Source: Cryptomeria japonica (taxonomy: Eukaryota > Streptophyta > Pinopsida > Cupressales > Cupressaceae). From it: a stretch of DNA of 64,000 bases. Below the pieces are notes generated by a model. It had not been told where the DNA came from. It saw nothing but the letters and a program-made list of their open reading frames with translations, and made no database searches. Position numbers and translations under genes: made by a program. Positions 37,312 to 49,000 of this stretch are shown piece after piece; within the stretch, counting starts at the first letter, position 1, and every line of letters begins with the position of its first letter. Location of the stretch: contig NC_081410.1 of assembly GCF_030272615.1 (NCBI RefSeq), positions 184,807,619 through 184,871,618 of the forward strand, given 5' to 3'.

Positions 37312-37353
37312 TAGATCATATGGAACGAGCTTGACCACTTGAGGAGATTCGTG

Positions 37354-38230
37354 ATGGAAATTGTTTCTTTTAAGAAGGAGAGTTTGAGGTTTGATGTAAC
37401 TAATTACTCTATATGGAAGCATCATATGGAAGTTCAACTGAATTGTCTTGGAGAAGATTATTGGAAGATCACAAAGAATGCATACATTGTTCCTTTGAAT
37501 GGTCCTGCTACTGCAACCGGGATCACAGATGCTAAAAGTAATATAAGAGCTAAAGAAGCATTATTGAGTGCCTTGACCGATGTAGAGATGACTAATGTGA
37601 TGGGATTGCAAGCCGCACATGAGATTTGGGTGAAGCTTGAATCCCTGTATGAAGGAGATAAACATGTGAAAGTTGCTAAAATGTAAAGTTTGAAAGGGAA
37701 GTATGAGATACTGAAGATGGGAGAAGATGAGAATATTACATCCTTTATGACTAAAGTGAATGATCCTGTGCTAAACATTAGATGTGTCGGATCTGTCGGT
37801 GAAGTCCTTGAAGAAGATGAGATTGTGGCTAAAGTATTGAGATCTTTGCCTCCTGCTTATAAACATAAAGTTGATGCTATTGATGAGATTTGGACTGTGA
37901 CAACTATGACGAGAGATATGTTAGTTGGAAAGCTTGTTGGTTTTGAATTGAGCAAACTTGGTGAATCACATGGTGAAATTGAGACTACATTTAAAGTTAC
38001 TATATCTGAGAAGCAAAAGTATGATCCAAGAGAAAGTTCAACTAGGGTGTCCAAATATGTAAGAGAAATGAGAGATGGAAGAACAAGAAAGAGAGATAGA
38101 AGAGTTTGAAGCACTTATTGCTAGAAGATTTCCTAAGGGAGCTGATAAGCATGAAGGGAAGTTACCTCTGAAATGTTTTTCTTGCAATAAGATTGGTCAT
38201 TTTTCTTCTAGGTGTCTCGAGAGAGCAGAA
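37354..38230 (+). pseudogene. Copia gag (element 5), broken
   Basis: The start is put at 37354 (MEIVSFKKESLRFDVTNYS). Then come EDYWKITKNAYIVPLNGPAT, AHEIWVKLESLYEGD, EIVAKVLRSLPPAYKHKVD and TMTRDMLVGKLVGFE, and a zinc knuckle CFSCNKIGHFSSRC at about 38178-38219. A TAA at 37684-37686 and a frameshift near 38080-38110 break the frame. The sequence is clearly homologous to gag of elements 1 and 4. Confidence 0.88.
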
Positions 38231-40512
38231 CAAGTGTCAAAGTATGATGAGCCTTACAAGCCTAACTGGAAGTATAGATATCAGAATAAATGTTATTATA
38301 CTATTGATGAAGGTGTGATAGATGAAGAGTCTAAGAAAGGGAATTATGAAGATAAATTTGTGTTCATTACTATCAAGGAAGATGATTTGGTACCTACTGA
38401 TTCTACAAGATGTATTTTTGAAGAGAAACATCTGGCTGCTAAGATTGATGAGAAAGATGAATGGGTGATTGGCGGTGGTTATTCACATCATATCATAGGA
38501 GATAAAGGTAAATTTATAAATATGGAGAAGTATGATGGCATTTTGATGAGATTTGGAGACAATAAAGCTTGTGTAATCCATGGTAGAGGTTCTATTTCTC
38601 TTGATGGTAAGCATAATACTGATGATGTTTTATATGTTGAAGGTTTGAAGCATAATCTTTTGAGTGTTGGATAGATGGTGGATAAGGGATATGATTTGAA
38701 ATTTAAGAATGAGATATGTAAGTCCTTGGATAGATTTTCTATAGAGATTGCATCAGGTATTAAGACTAAAGCTAAAATCTTTCATTTGAATGTTGATGAG
38801 AAAACTTGTTTGATTGCTCAGATTGATGAGAGTTGGTTGTGGCATAGGAGAATGTTTCATGTTAAAGTTGATTACATGATTAAAATAAGTTCTACTCAAG
38901 ATGTTAGAGATCTGCCTAAGATAGTGAAGCCTACTAATCTAGTATGCAAAGAATGTCAATTGGGAAAGACAACAAGAATTTCATTCAAGAGCAAACTATA
39001 TATATCTAATGTATTATTAGATCTTGTGCATATTGATTTATGTGGACCTTCTAGAGTGAGAAGCTTGCAGGGAGACATATACTTTATGTTGTTGATTGAT
39101 GATTATTCTAAGATGATGTGGGTCACTTTTCTAAGGGAGAAATATGAAGCACTAGAGAAGTTCAAAATATTCAAAGCTAAAGTGGAGACAAAGACAAGAT
39201 TAAAGATGAAGTGTTTGAGGTTTGACAGAGGAGGTGAATTCATTTCTACTGAGTTTAAATCTTTTTATGAAGAGCATGGAATCCGGAGATAGTTATCTTC
39301 TCTAAGAACCCCTCAGTAGAATGGAGGTGTTGAAAGGAAGGACATAATTATTTTGGATGCTTCTAGAACAATGATGATTGAATGAAATGTTTTGTATATC
39401 TACTGGAGAGAAGTTGTTAGCATTGTTGTATGCACATTCAACCGGGTGCATATAAAAGGTGATTCCGGTAAGACCCCTTATGAGATATGGTTTGGTCATG
39501 TTCCTACAGTTAGATAAATTCTAATCTTTGAAAGAAAATGTTATATCAAAAGAGATGATATAGGAAAATTTGATGCAAGATGTGATGAAGGAATCTTTTT
39601 TGGATATTCTACTAAGAGTAAGGCATACTGGTGTTACAACAAGAGATTGAGAAAGATAGTGGAAAGTGTGAATGTGAAGGTTGATGAGAGTCATGTGAAG
39701 AAAATCAAAGCATGCGGATATGAGTCTGATGATCAAGATTTTAAGCAAGTACAGAGTCTGAGCATGAAGCAGAGTGATCCGATAAAGGTAGAGATAGTGA
39801 TTGTTGATGTTGCTGCCAATAAAGAAGTTCAAGAGCCTGAAAAACAAAATAATTAGAAGACCCTGAGGTATGTAAGACTAAATCATTCAAAGAATTAGAT
39901 TATTGGTGACAAAAATAAAGGTATGATAACTAGGAGAAGAATTGTTGCTTAAAAACATGTTTGATTTCTAATATTGAGCCTAAAGATATTGTTGAAGCTT
40001 GTAAAGATAAAAATTGGGTAAAAGCTATGGAAGAAGAGTTAGATCAGATTGAAAAGAACAAAACATGAGAACTTGTTTCAATACCTAAGGAAAATAATGT
40101 AATTAGTACTAAATGGATGTTTCAGAATAAGCTTAATGAAACTAGAGAAGTTATCAGAAACAAAGTAAGACTGGTATGTAAGGGATATTCACAAATGGAA
40201 GGTATTGATTTTGAGGAGAATTTTTCTTTGGTAGCTAGAATTGAAGTTAAACTATTTCTTGCATATGCTGCTCATAAGAAATTCAAGGTGTATTAGATGG
40301 ATGTGAAGTTAGCCTTTTTGAATGGTGAATTGGAAGAGGAAGTCTACATTGAGAAACTAGATGGATTTTCATTGACAGATGAAGAAGACATGGTCTACAG
40401 ATTGAAGAAAGCATCATATGGACTTAACTAAGCCCCTAGATATTGGTATGCTAGATTGGATAGGTATTTGATGAAGTTGGGATTCTGTAAAGGTATTGTT
40501 GATAGTAATATT
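38231..40512 (+). pseudogene. Copia pol (element 5): protease, integrase and partial reverse transcriptase
   Basis: The protease motif reads EWVIGGGYSHH at 38460, so the catalytic D-S-G is lost. A TAG at about 38672 precedes MVDKGYDL. The integrase shows LWHRRMFHVK, CQLGK, LVHIDLCGPS, LLIDDYSK and RFDRGGEF, then stops after 39290, then VERKD and GKTPYEIWFG. The reverse transcriptase starts near 39970 and shows [27 protein letters not shown] and YWYARLDRYLMKLGF. After DSNIF (about 40512) the sequence jumps to the 3' non-coding region, so the catalytic YVDD box and RNase H are absent. Confidence 0.88.
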
Positions 40513-40793
40513 TTCTACTCTAGGGGAGTAGTCAGTGTATGGTTCAGTTGTTCAAATTTGTGAGTATGTAAGGGGGAGATAGTCCTTTCGTAGGGGGAGA
40601 GATGCATGAGATATTTTCTTAGTGAGAGATTATGTTTTGTATGTCTTTGGCATTGCCATCAAAGGGAGATAGATGCATGTGAAAAAATGCTATATCCTGT
40701 GTTGATCTCAAGGGGAGGATTTTGAGAGTTGCTGGAGTTGTTTTCTTTCTCTGTATTGATTGTTTTTCACATTCATATGTTTCCATCAATGCC
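40513..40793 (+). other. 3' non-coding region of element 5
   Basis: It holds purine-rich repeats such as AAGGGGGAGATAG and TAGGGGGAGAGATG, then CATTCATATGTTTCCATCAATGCC before the polypurine tract. It corresponds to 6861-7169 of element 1. The 83-codon frame that starts at 40722 is a shadow running into the LTR. Confidence 0.6.
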
Positions 40794-40805
40794 GAATGGG
40801 GAGAT
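40794..40805 (+). other. Polypurine tract of element 5
   Basis: GAATGGGGAGAT directly precedes the TG of the 3' LTR. Confidence 0.85.
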
Positions 40806-42139
40806 TGTTGGATATTAGAGTTGTTGGAATGTGTTGTTGTCACTGATGTCAACATATTCCCATGTTGTAGAGAATTGGTTTGTTGTAGAGAGTTGGTTTG
40901 GGTGATCTATTGCAGATGTGCTAATGCAGTTTCTTGTGTTTTGAGATGCTTATCTATAATTGATTCAGTATGATTTTCATGACGATATAAGGTGATTTGA
41001 TCGAGTTGTCTGGTCTAGTATCTGGACTTGCTTTTTAGTGTTCTTTATTGCAGAGTTGTGGTACTTGATTCATATTGCTCCAAAATGATGATATCTTGAG
41101 TTGTAGATTTTTGAGAGTGTTAGGGGTGTTCATGTGTGTCCTCAATTCAGATGGTTCATGATTTGGAACTTCACAAGCATATCTTTCAGTTTGTCAGTTG
41201 GTGTTCTTGAGCTCTAGTGATGATGTTATGATGATTCTTATTATCTAAATTGTTGCAATAATTGCAGTGGAATTCACATTGCTTGTTGATGTTCTCTAAT
41301 TGTGCCCTATGCATTTTGGTGATATACATTGATCGTGGTGTGCATTAATGAAGATTTTATTGGTCTGGTGATATTCTTCATTTTATGCAACATATTTAGT
41401 GGTGTAGTGTGTTGCGAATGATCTTGGTGAATTATTTGGTGGTGTTGCGTGTTTGAGGATTTGATTTGGGTCCATGCTATGTCCTTTCCAACATTGTATT
41501 GGTATGGTTATGGATTTATGTATCATGTGATGTAATTTCATAATTAGGTCTTATGTGTTGACCCAACCTTAAGGGTATGGTTGATGATTTGCATAAATAG
41601 ATGATGTAATCATGTAAGTTGTATGTTTGCAATTGTGTTTATGATGTGAGAGTATATTGTATGTGCGAACAAGAGAATCTATCATTTAGAAGTGTGGAAG
41701 AGCAGATAAAATTGTTATGCAGATAGTGTGCTTAACTGGAAATGTAATTATGCATTTGGAGATGTTATTCTTTTAGTTCATGTAATCCAAATTGTTGTCT
41801 GATCTTTGTAAGGCAGCGAGCCTTCCTAGGGTTGTAGCCCTTTGTTGTTTTGAGTGGTGAGCTCTAGGTAGTGTGCCTGAATGCATGTGCATTCCCATTG
41901 TAATATTTTCACATAATACTGCGGAGTATTATCTTATTGTGGGTAGGCTACCATCATGGTCTTTCCCTTAACCAGGTTTTCCATGTCAAAAATCTGTGTT
42001 ACGTATGTTGTTGATGTGGTGATTATTTTTGTTATTGTTGTTCATGACCAGGTCTAAAGTTGTGATTATCTTGGTTGATTTTTGTGAAAGCTAATTCACC
42101 CCCCACCCTCTCAGTTTTCCCGTTGATTTGATGGCAACA
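40806..42139 (+). repeat. 3' LTR of element 5
   Basis: It starts TGTTGGATATTAGAG and ends TTGATGGCAACA, 1334 bp, homologous to 35882-37297. It also carries the U5 signature TAATTCACCCCCCACCCTC. Confidence 0.92.
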
Positions 42140-42671
42140 TTGTCACAGTCTAGATCTCCTCAATAGAAGGAACTTTATTTTTATAGGATGAAGGTAAATA
42201 TTTGAGCACATTAGCAACAATCTCTGATTCTTCCAACTTTTCACCAACATGTTTGATATTGCACACAAGTTCATTCATCTTCTGCATAAAAGAAGTTATG
42301 TTCTCATCTTCGCCCATCATCAACATCTCATACTATCCCTTTAGGCTCAGAAACTTGGCAATCTTCACATAACTATATCCTCCATACAAGGTTTCCAACT
42401 TCTTCTAGATCTCATGAGCAGTCTGCAATTCCATACCATTTGTCATCTCAAAATCAGTCAGAGCACTCAACAATTCTTCCTTAGCCCTAATATTGCATTC
42501 AACTTCCTCTATCTCATCCAGAGTTGAAGGACCATTTGTAGGAATTGTATACTTGCTTTTGGTCATAGTCTAGTAGGATTTGCCAATTCATCTCAGATGA
42601 TACTCCATGTGACTCTTACGAAGAGAGTAGTTGGTACTATCAAACCTCAGATTGTCCTTGAAAGATGCCAT
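42140..42671 (-). pseudogene. Element 4 (Copia): gag, N-terminal part
   Basis: The start is at 42671 (MASFKDNLRFDSTNYSL). Next come NGPSTLDEIEEVE, ALTDFEMTNGMELQTAHEI and ENITSFMQKMNELVCN, then EESEIVANVLKYLPSSYK and TVT, where element 5 entered. There are a few stops (for example in AHEI*KK). It continues at 35881 downwards. Confidence 0.85.
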
Positions 42672-42713
42672 CCCAGATCACCTCAAGCAGTTAAGCTTCT
42701 TCAGAGGAACCTT

Positions 42714-42725
42714 CTCTGAAACCAA
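42714..42725 (-). other. Primer binding site of element 4 (decayed)
   Basis: On the - strand it reads TGGTTTCAGAGA, next to the LTR start at 42727. It resembles the initiator methionine tRNA complement with one main mismatch. Confidence 0.75.
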
Positions 42726-42726
42726 T

Positions 42727-42914
42727 TGATGGAAATAGGATAGATAACTGAGAGGGGGGGTGAATCAACTGTCACAATAACTCACACTACTTAAACTTAT
42801 TCTAAGGTCTGGTAATTAAGCATGAAAGAATAAATCAACAACACATCAAGAGCACACATAACACCAATTTTTTTGATGTGGAAAACTTATTCAAGGGAAA
42901 AACCATGGTGGGAA
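42727..42914 (-). repeat. Element 4, 5' LTR, left piece
   Basis: It starts TGATGGAAATAGG and contains GAGAGGGGGGGTGAATCAAC and CCATGGTGGGAA. It is cut at 42914 by element 3 and continues at 50888. Confidence 0.9.
42910..42914. repeat. Target-site duplication of element 3, left copy (GGGAA)
   Basis: GGGAA precedes the TG at 42915. The right copy at 50883-50887 reads AGGAA, one mismatch. Confidence 0.75.
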
Positions 42915-44105
42915 TGTTACTGCTTATCAAGTTGCCATTAGTTTTATGTTCAAAGTTATTCTATATACACTAGTCGGTTATCTCTATCAGAATATTCAGT
43001 CGGTATGCACAGTCCAGTCGGTTATAGAAGAAAGTAGTCTCAGACCATAGTATACACCGAGCTGTCTACCGAGTATCATTCCATGTCTACCGAGCAACAA
43101 AGATGATACACCAAGTTGATATACACTGAGTGAAACGTGTTACTAGATTCATTGAACCTGGACATACATATGGAAACGTGTTACAAGATCAAGGAACATC
43201 TAACCGTTATCACATTGGTAATTGCACTTAAAGATTGTGTATGATTTTGAGGTCATCTAACCAATGAAATATTTTGCATGGTTATTCATTCGATAAAACA
43301 TATTTGTAAGATCGAAGCAATGAATGGATCACCGTCATAAGAGATCTATTCATACAACATGGATTAAGAACAAATATATACATGTAGCATGACAGAAAGG
43401 AAGATAGAGAAATATATGAAGCAAGACATGTGAAAGCACTAAGTGTTATGATTGTTACAGAGACACAGAGGTCACCGAGAAGGATTTCAGAGAACAGTCA
43501 AAGAACAGAGTAAACATAAGGGTTTACTGAGTTACTATATAGGTTATCGAGGTATGCTATAAGCAAGGTAATCTTATTCTGAGCACATAGAATCTACTAT
43601 AACATTTCGGATGTAAAGTTGCAGATATTTGTAAAGATTTTATTTTAATATTTTGAAGTTGTAAAAGAAACCTTTAACAGGGTAAAAGACTCTAATCAAA
43701 TCTATAAATTGTAAAGCCTCTAACTAGGTGCAACATTTAGATTAAGTGTTGTAAAATCCTTTAGCAAGGTAGATTTAACAGATCTTGATACTCCTAATAG
43801 GGTAAGCTATCAGAAATAGCTAAACATGTAGCTCTAACCGAGCAACCTTTATTATTGCAGTAGTGAAGTTGTGGGTGCCATCCCCACCATAATTTTTCTT
43901 TCTAACCAAGAGTTTCTGCGTAACCAAAATATATGTGTTATGGAGTGAATCATGTATGATTTTTATCTATTTGTTTTAGCTTTATATTATGTTACTGCAC
44001 TATTTGGTTTATGCATAACAGTAAAGTTATTGTTGAATAAAAGTTTTGAAGTACTGATTCACCCCTCCCCTCTCAGTACATTAGCTTTCCATATTGGGCC
44101 TAACA
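42915..44105 (+). repeat. 5' LTR of element 3
   Basis: It starts TGTTACTGCTTATC and ends ATTGGGCCTAACA, 1191 bp. Compared with the 3' LTR it differs mainly by transitions and by about 36 extra bases near 43075-43120. It contains many GTCGG and CCGAG motifs. Confidence 0.95.
43703..43710 (+). promoter_or_regulatory. Possible TATA box (element 3, 5' LTR)
   Basis: TATAAATT is conserved at the same place in the 3' LTR (50480-50487). Its position in the LTR is plausible for a core promoter; this is inference only. Confidence 0.35.
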
Positions 44106-44107
44106 AT

Positions 44108-44119
44108 TGGTATCAGAGC
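44108..44119 (+). other. Primer binding site of element 3
   Basis: TGGTATCAGAGC, two bases after the LTR end, is an exact match to the usual initiator methionine tRNA primer site of plant Copia elements. Confidence 0.92.
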
Positions 44120-44167
44120 ATCAATCTTGGAAAAGGGTTTAATTGCCTAAAGAGAAAGATCTTATCA

Positions 44168-45499
44168 ATGGAAGGCTATAAACAATCTCGGAGGATTGTG
44201 TATCTGCAAGAAGAGCTGGACCATGCTAATCAAGTGATTGCAGACATGCAAAGGCAATTGCAAAAATCTCTGAAAGTGAGAAGAAGATTATTTGATGATT
44301 TGCAGGACTCTCAAGAGTTAGTGGAACAAATTGAGACATCATCTGAGAACAGTATGTCTAAAGAGACTGAAGAAATGATTGGAGTATTGAAAGAAAAGAA
44401 CAAAGCACTGGCTGATCAACTAAAAGCAATGAAAAGAGAACATGAACATTTCAACACACAGATGACTGAAAATCTTGATGCATTGAGGATAGCCAAGGAT
44501 AAGGTAAGAAATCTAGAAAGAGAGAAACAACAACTTGAAGCCTTAGTATCTGATAAGAATGATGAAATCACAAAGATGACTGTAATTCAACAAAACCTTT
44601 CAGATCAACTAGGTTATGCACATCATGAAGCAAATCTGAAAGATGGTGAGAATCAAGCATTGAAACTTGAAGTATCAAGGTTGACCAATGAACTTGAAAC
44701 AGAGATAAAATGCAAAGAAACACTGAAGAAGAGTTATGAAGCATCAAAGATGTTGGATGAGCAACTGAATACAAGAAGAACCAACAAAGATGCAGGACTC
44801 GGTTACAAAGGAAAAGACTCTACTGAGAAGGGAATCCATACTACCGAGAGAGGATAATCATCAAAGCAAGCTGGAATCAAGAAGAACATCAAGAGAAAGA
44901 AGCCTATTTGCAACTGCTATGGAAATCAAGGTCACACTGCCAACATGTGCCAAATCAGAAAAGGTAAGCAACTGAATGTCGCTAAGTCCAATGGTTATTG
45001 TTACAATTGCAATAAATATGGTCACACATCTAACCAATGTAGGACAAAGTCTGTTAACAATTATCAGAAGGCAAAATTCAAAGGGTTTTGTAAAAACTGC
45101 AATAGATTTGGACACAGTATCGAGAAGTGTTGGCTTAAGCAAAAGAACTATATGTGGTCTGCACACCGAGCAAATGCTAGACGTTACCGCGCTCATACAG
45201 ATCCTTACCGACAGTATTCTGTAGTACCATGGGATTACAATACAAGGATATGGTGAGAATGTTGTGGAAGATATGGACATATAAGTGCCAATTGCTTTAT
45301 AAGATTTAGGATGAACAACCGAAGATCATGGAGAAATCTTGGTATGGCATGTTTTCATTGTCACAAAGTTGGACACTTGGCTGGAGATTGCAGAGATCAA
45401 CCTAGAAAAGACACTGAGGAAATAAAAGAAGAATTAAAGATGATTTGGAAAAAGAAGGAAATTGTTCAAATGAAGAAAGCACCTTACCTACCAAGTTAG
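44168..45499 (+). pseudogene. Element 3 ORF1: coiled-coil protein with an array of CCHC zinc knuckles (gag-like)
   Basis: The start is put at 44168 (MEGYKQSRRIVYLQEEL), shortly after the primer site. The frame runs 443 codons to 45499 with only two stops, TAA at 44855 and TGA at 45254. Residues 10-215 are charged heptad-rich sequence predicted by eye as a long coiled coil (LEREKQQLEALVSDKNDEI and similar). Residues 235-420 hold five knuckle sites: one degenerate (CNCYGNQGHTANMC), CYNCNKYGHTSNQC, CKNCNRFGHSIEKC, one with a stop where the first Cys is expected (...ECCGRYGHISANC), and CFHCHKVGHLAGDC. It has no capsid-like region of the type in Copia elements 1, 4 and 5. The probable role is RNA binding and packaging (inference). 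Confidence 0.8.
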
Positions 45500-46050
45500 G
45501 TGTACCTATTCCAAATTAATCGGTAAAGGTATGAAGGGATTGCATTCTCTCAAGGTTAAATCTTAACAGTTCCTATTTTTATTATGTACTTAAGTCAAAA
45601 TATGCATAGTTAAGATGTAGTAGTAAGTTTGAAATTCTATCAAAGTCTTTTGGAGCACTATACAGGAAACCCGTCAAGTCGGTAAATGAAGGAAGTCTGG
45701 TTACTCGGTTAAAGCACAAAAAAAAGGAGAAAGAAAGTTTAGTGGAACCGAGTGCATTTAATGTTTTTGACCTAACCTGCACGGAGCCCGATAAGGTATA
45801 TTATGTACTTAAAGCATTTACGCGGTCATTTTCACTTACCAAGTTTTCAAGAGAGCAGAGCAAAGCAAATCTAAGGCGATCAAACCTCCTACAAAGCAAA
45901 ATTCAAGGTATTTACATCAATCTCAACGCATTGTTAAGCTAGTTTACCGATCTTATCAAGTTATTATTATCTGCTAAGTGTGAAGCGTCTACCGTTTGAA
46001 AATCCTCAAACCTTAAGGATCTTTTGTTAGCCTTTATACGAAATCTACAA
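45500..46050 (+). other. Inter-ORF region of element 3
   Basis: It is about 550 bp with no long frame; the 66-codon frames on both strands look like chance. It separates ORF1 and ORF2 and could hold the leader or an intron for an ORF2 transcript. AATTCAAGGTATTT near 45900 resembles a splice donor, but this is weak. Confidence 0.35.
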
Positions 46051-49000
46051 ATGACACCTAAGATCTAAGATCCCATCGTTGTTAAGAATGTAGAAAAGCC
46101 CTCACTAAAATACTCGTTAACTCCCAAAGTTGCATCTGAATCGGATGACAAAACCGCATTTTCACTCATCCCGGATAGAGTGTTATTAGTTGAGGATGTG
46201 AGATTCTTCACCAAATGTCATGTTGAAGAACTCAGTCACGTTGAAATCAAAGAAACATATGATGAATTGTGCACCGATGGCAAATTGAATAGCAAATATG
46301 AGCACATTAAGATCAAGGGATTAACTGAAGCCCTAACCTATCCCTGTGTGTTCAAACCCCAGTGGGTCAAGTTTATTCTGAGCAGAGTTCACGATGATTT
46401 CATGTGGTTAGAAGAGAAACCGTTCAAGATTACCAAGGAAATCATTCATTTGATTACCAGTTATGCTATTTATGATCATGCTCGAGCTCAAAAAATGATA
46501 TCATAGAAGGAATTGATCAGTTTAACCAGAGTGGAATCAAATTGCAGAGGATTGAAATTGAACAATGTAACTGATGAAGAACTAAAATTTGCCATTAGAG
46601 TAATAGGCTATTGTTTCTTCCAATCAGCAAGGGAAAACAGTGTACCCTGTGCAACAGTAGACTTAGCATACAAAATTGTGAAGAAAGGCATGAAAATTGA
46701 TCTATGTGAGGTGTTGCCGAAAAACCTGTTTGAGAATCTGAACACCATCAGGAAGCCGAAGAAGAACAACTCGGCTAATACACTAAAGTTTGGATCACTG
46801 CTTGTATGCATTTTTTTCTATTTTCAAAAATTGTTTCCATCAGTCAGTAAAGTTGTTTGGGAACTACACCGACCAATAACCCATCAGATCAATGACTTCA
46901 ATAAGAAGCTAGGTGATAATTTTAATGATATTAAGGATGATTACTTCAGTAAATTTCAAGAGAAAATGCATAACAGATACCGGATTCCACCCAAGCTAGT
47001 GGAAAAATACAAAGATGACATATGTTTTGAAGTAGACACTGATTACTGTTATGTGAATGTTGTGGAACCAAGAACTCAATCTTTGTCACCTATGAGTTAC
47101 GAGATTGATTTTGACATCACACAACAACAAATTGATGCATTTCTTACATTGCCAAGGCATGCTACTGAGCTGAGGTATGGAACCTATGAAGAAGTGAAGG
47201 AAAAAGTAAAAATGAGCATTATAGTACCCAAAGCTACAAGAAAGGGAACAAAGATGATAAAGGCATTATCGGAGAAATTCGGAGAAGATTCTTCCTCCAC
47301 ACCTGTCAAAGGCACTATAGCCATTACCGAAGAGGAATCTGAAGCCCAAGAGGCAGTTATAACACTGAGCACCAAATTGCCTAAGGGAAAAGTGTTGAAA
47401 AGAAAGAAACAGGACACATCAAAGGCCTCACCGACTCCTCCAGCAAAGTGACCTAACACTAGAGCATCTGCAACTTCACCAAGTAAGAAAACAAAGAGTG
47501 TTATTGTTCCTAAGGTAAAAAAGACTTACAAGAAATCTACTCGGAGACTCATTTTGGAAAAAGAGTCCAGTGACATAGAATCTGAGGATGCAAGCAAATT
47601 TCAGATTGTCAATAGCAAGAAGGTAAATGTACATAGTGTTGAAAATTTTTGTACTAATCTGAAAGAATATGGTGGATTTGGAGGATTCATATATGTTAAG
47701 TATGAGACCAGAAATGAAGATGAAAAGAGACAAATTGAAGAAGCTGTCATCTGCACACTTCTAAAATTTTGATTGGTCCCACTCTAATTCTCTCCCAAAA
47801 GAATTATATGCACATATTGATAACAGGTGGCAATATGCCCTGGACTCGGAGAAACAGATCAGAGAAAGAAGTTTGGTACATCTCTTTCCTGACATGTCAG
47901 TAGCTGAAATAAAAGAACATTTGACAACCTACCACACAAAGTTCCTTGTCAAACAAAAAGCCTTGAAACTGATGAATGGGTTGTATATTGAAGTGGAAAA
48001 TGAGACAAAAGAAAAATGGCAAGAAATATTTAGAAACAAGGATGCCAGTGAGCAAGCTGAAGTGGAAATAGTTGATGTCACCGAGCAAGATCCTGATGTT
48101 ACCGAGCAAGATCCTATTGACACCATTCAAATAGATGAAGATATCATGGATACAGAGGCACCGAAATAGGAAATGATAGAAGGTAATGCATATGCAAAAC
48201 TTGTATCCAGTGAATCAGTCTTGGAACATGTTTAGCCTAATCCACCGGTCAATCAACCTGTCTCAATCGAAACCCCTTAGGATATGGATAAAGGCACCGA
48301 AGATCACAAGTCTACACTAGGAGAAGGTACTACTCAAGAACAGACGTCTCAGGATCCTTCTAGCACTAAAAATGTTGCAACTGAGACACCGAGTACCGAG
48401 ACACCAAAGAGCACTACAGAGGCTAAAGAAACTGACCAAAGTGTTGCCTCTACCGAACAACCTACCAAGGGTCATCAAGCCTCACAAGCCTTTGTCTCAG
48501 TTCAATCGGTAAAAGGTAAAGAAAAGAAGATGAAAAAACATAGTTTCAAAGTAGATTTGTCAAAACCAATAGTGTTGCCCAATGTTGATATATCTAAATT
48601 AAAGGGGCAAGCACTCATTGATTTTGGTGAACTATGCAAAGCAAAGGCCGAACAAGAGAAGCAAATGGCCATTCAAAAGAAAAATAAAGTACTTCAGAAG
48701 GTGAAAGCACTCTTAACAAATATGCTACTTGAAGCTACAATAACCAAAGATGCAGCCATCCACATTTAACTGGATGAACTCCTAACCAAGATAGAGACAT
48801 CTGGAGTAGATGCATCCGAATACTTGAGCAAGATAAAAGACAAAGAGCTCACTGCAAAAATGATAGAAGAGGTACAGAAAGTTATAGCTATTGGAAAAGT
48901 CAAACTTGTCAAATTTATTGCTGAGTTGACCCTTCAACTCAAGCACATTCATTATTTATTTCAGAAACACTGTACATTTTCTTTATTCATTAAAGACATC

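Larger units (their letters stand above)
35882..42139 (+). mobile_element. Copia 'element 5', inserted in element 4, internally deleted
   Basis: It is a 6258-bp + strand element with LTRs at 35882-37297 and 40806-42139, a primer site, gag-pol and a polypurine tract. It splits element 4 gag within the TVT...TRDML region. The flanking 5-mers are CTTTC (35877-35881) and TTGTC (42140-42144), an imperfect, decayed duplication. The pol lacks the second half of reverse transcriptase and all of RNase H, so it was non-autonomous or deleted after insertion. Confidence 0.88.

Noticed and set aside
43952-44167. An upstream start for element 3 ORF1 inside the LTR
   Set aside because: The frame is open there, but it crosses the LTR end and the primer site; the ATG at 44168 is the natural start.
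44861-45280. Minus-strand 139-codon frame
   Set aside because: It is the shadow of the zinc-knuckle part of element 3 ORF1.
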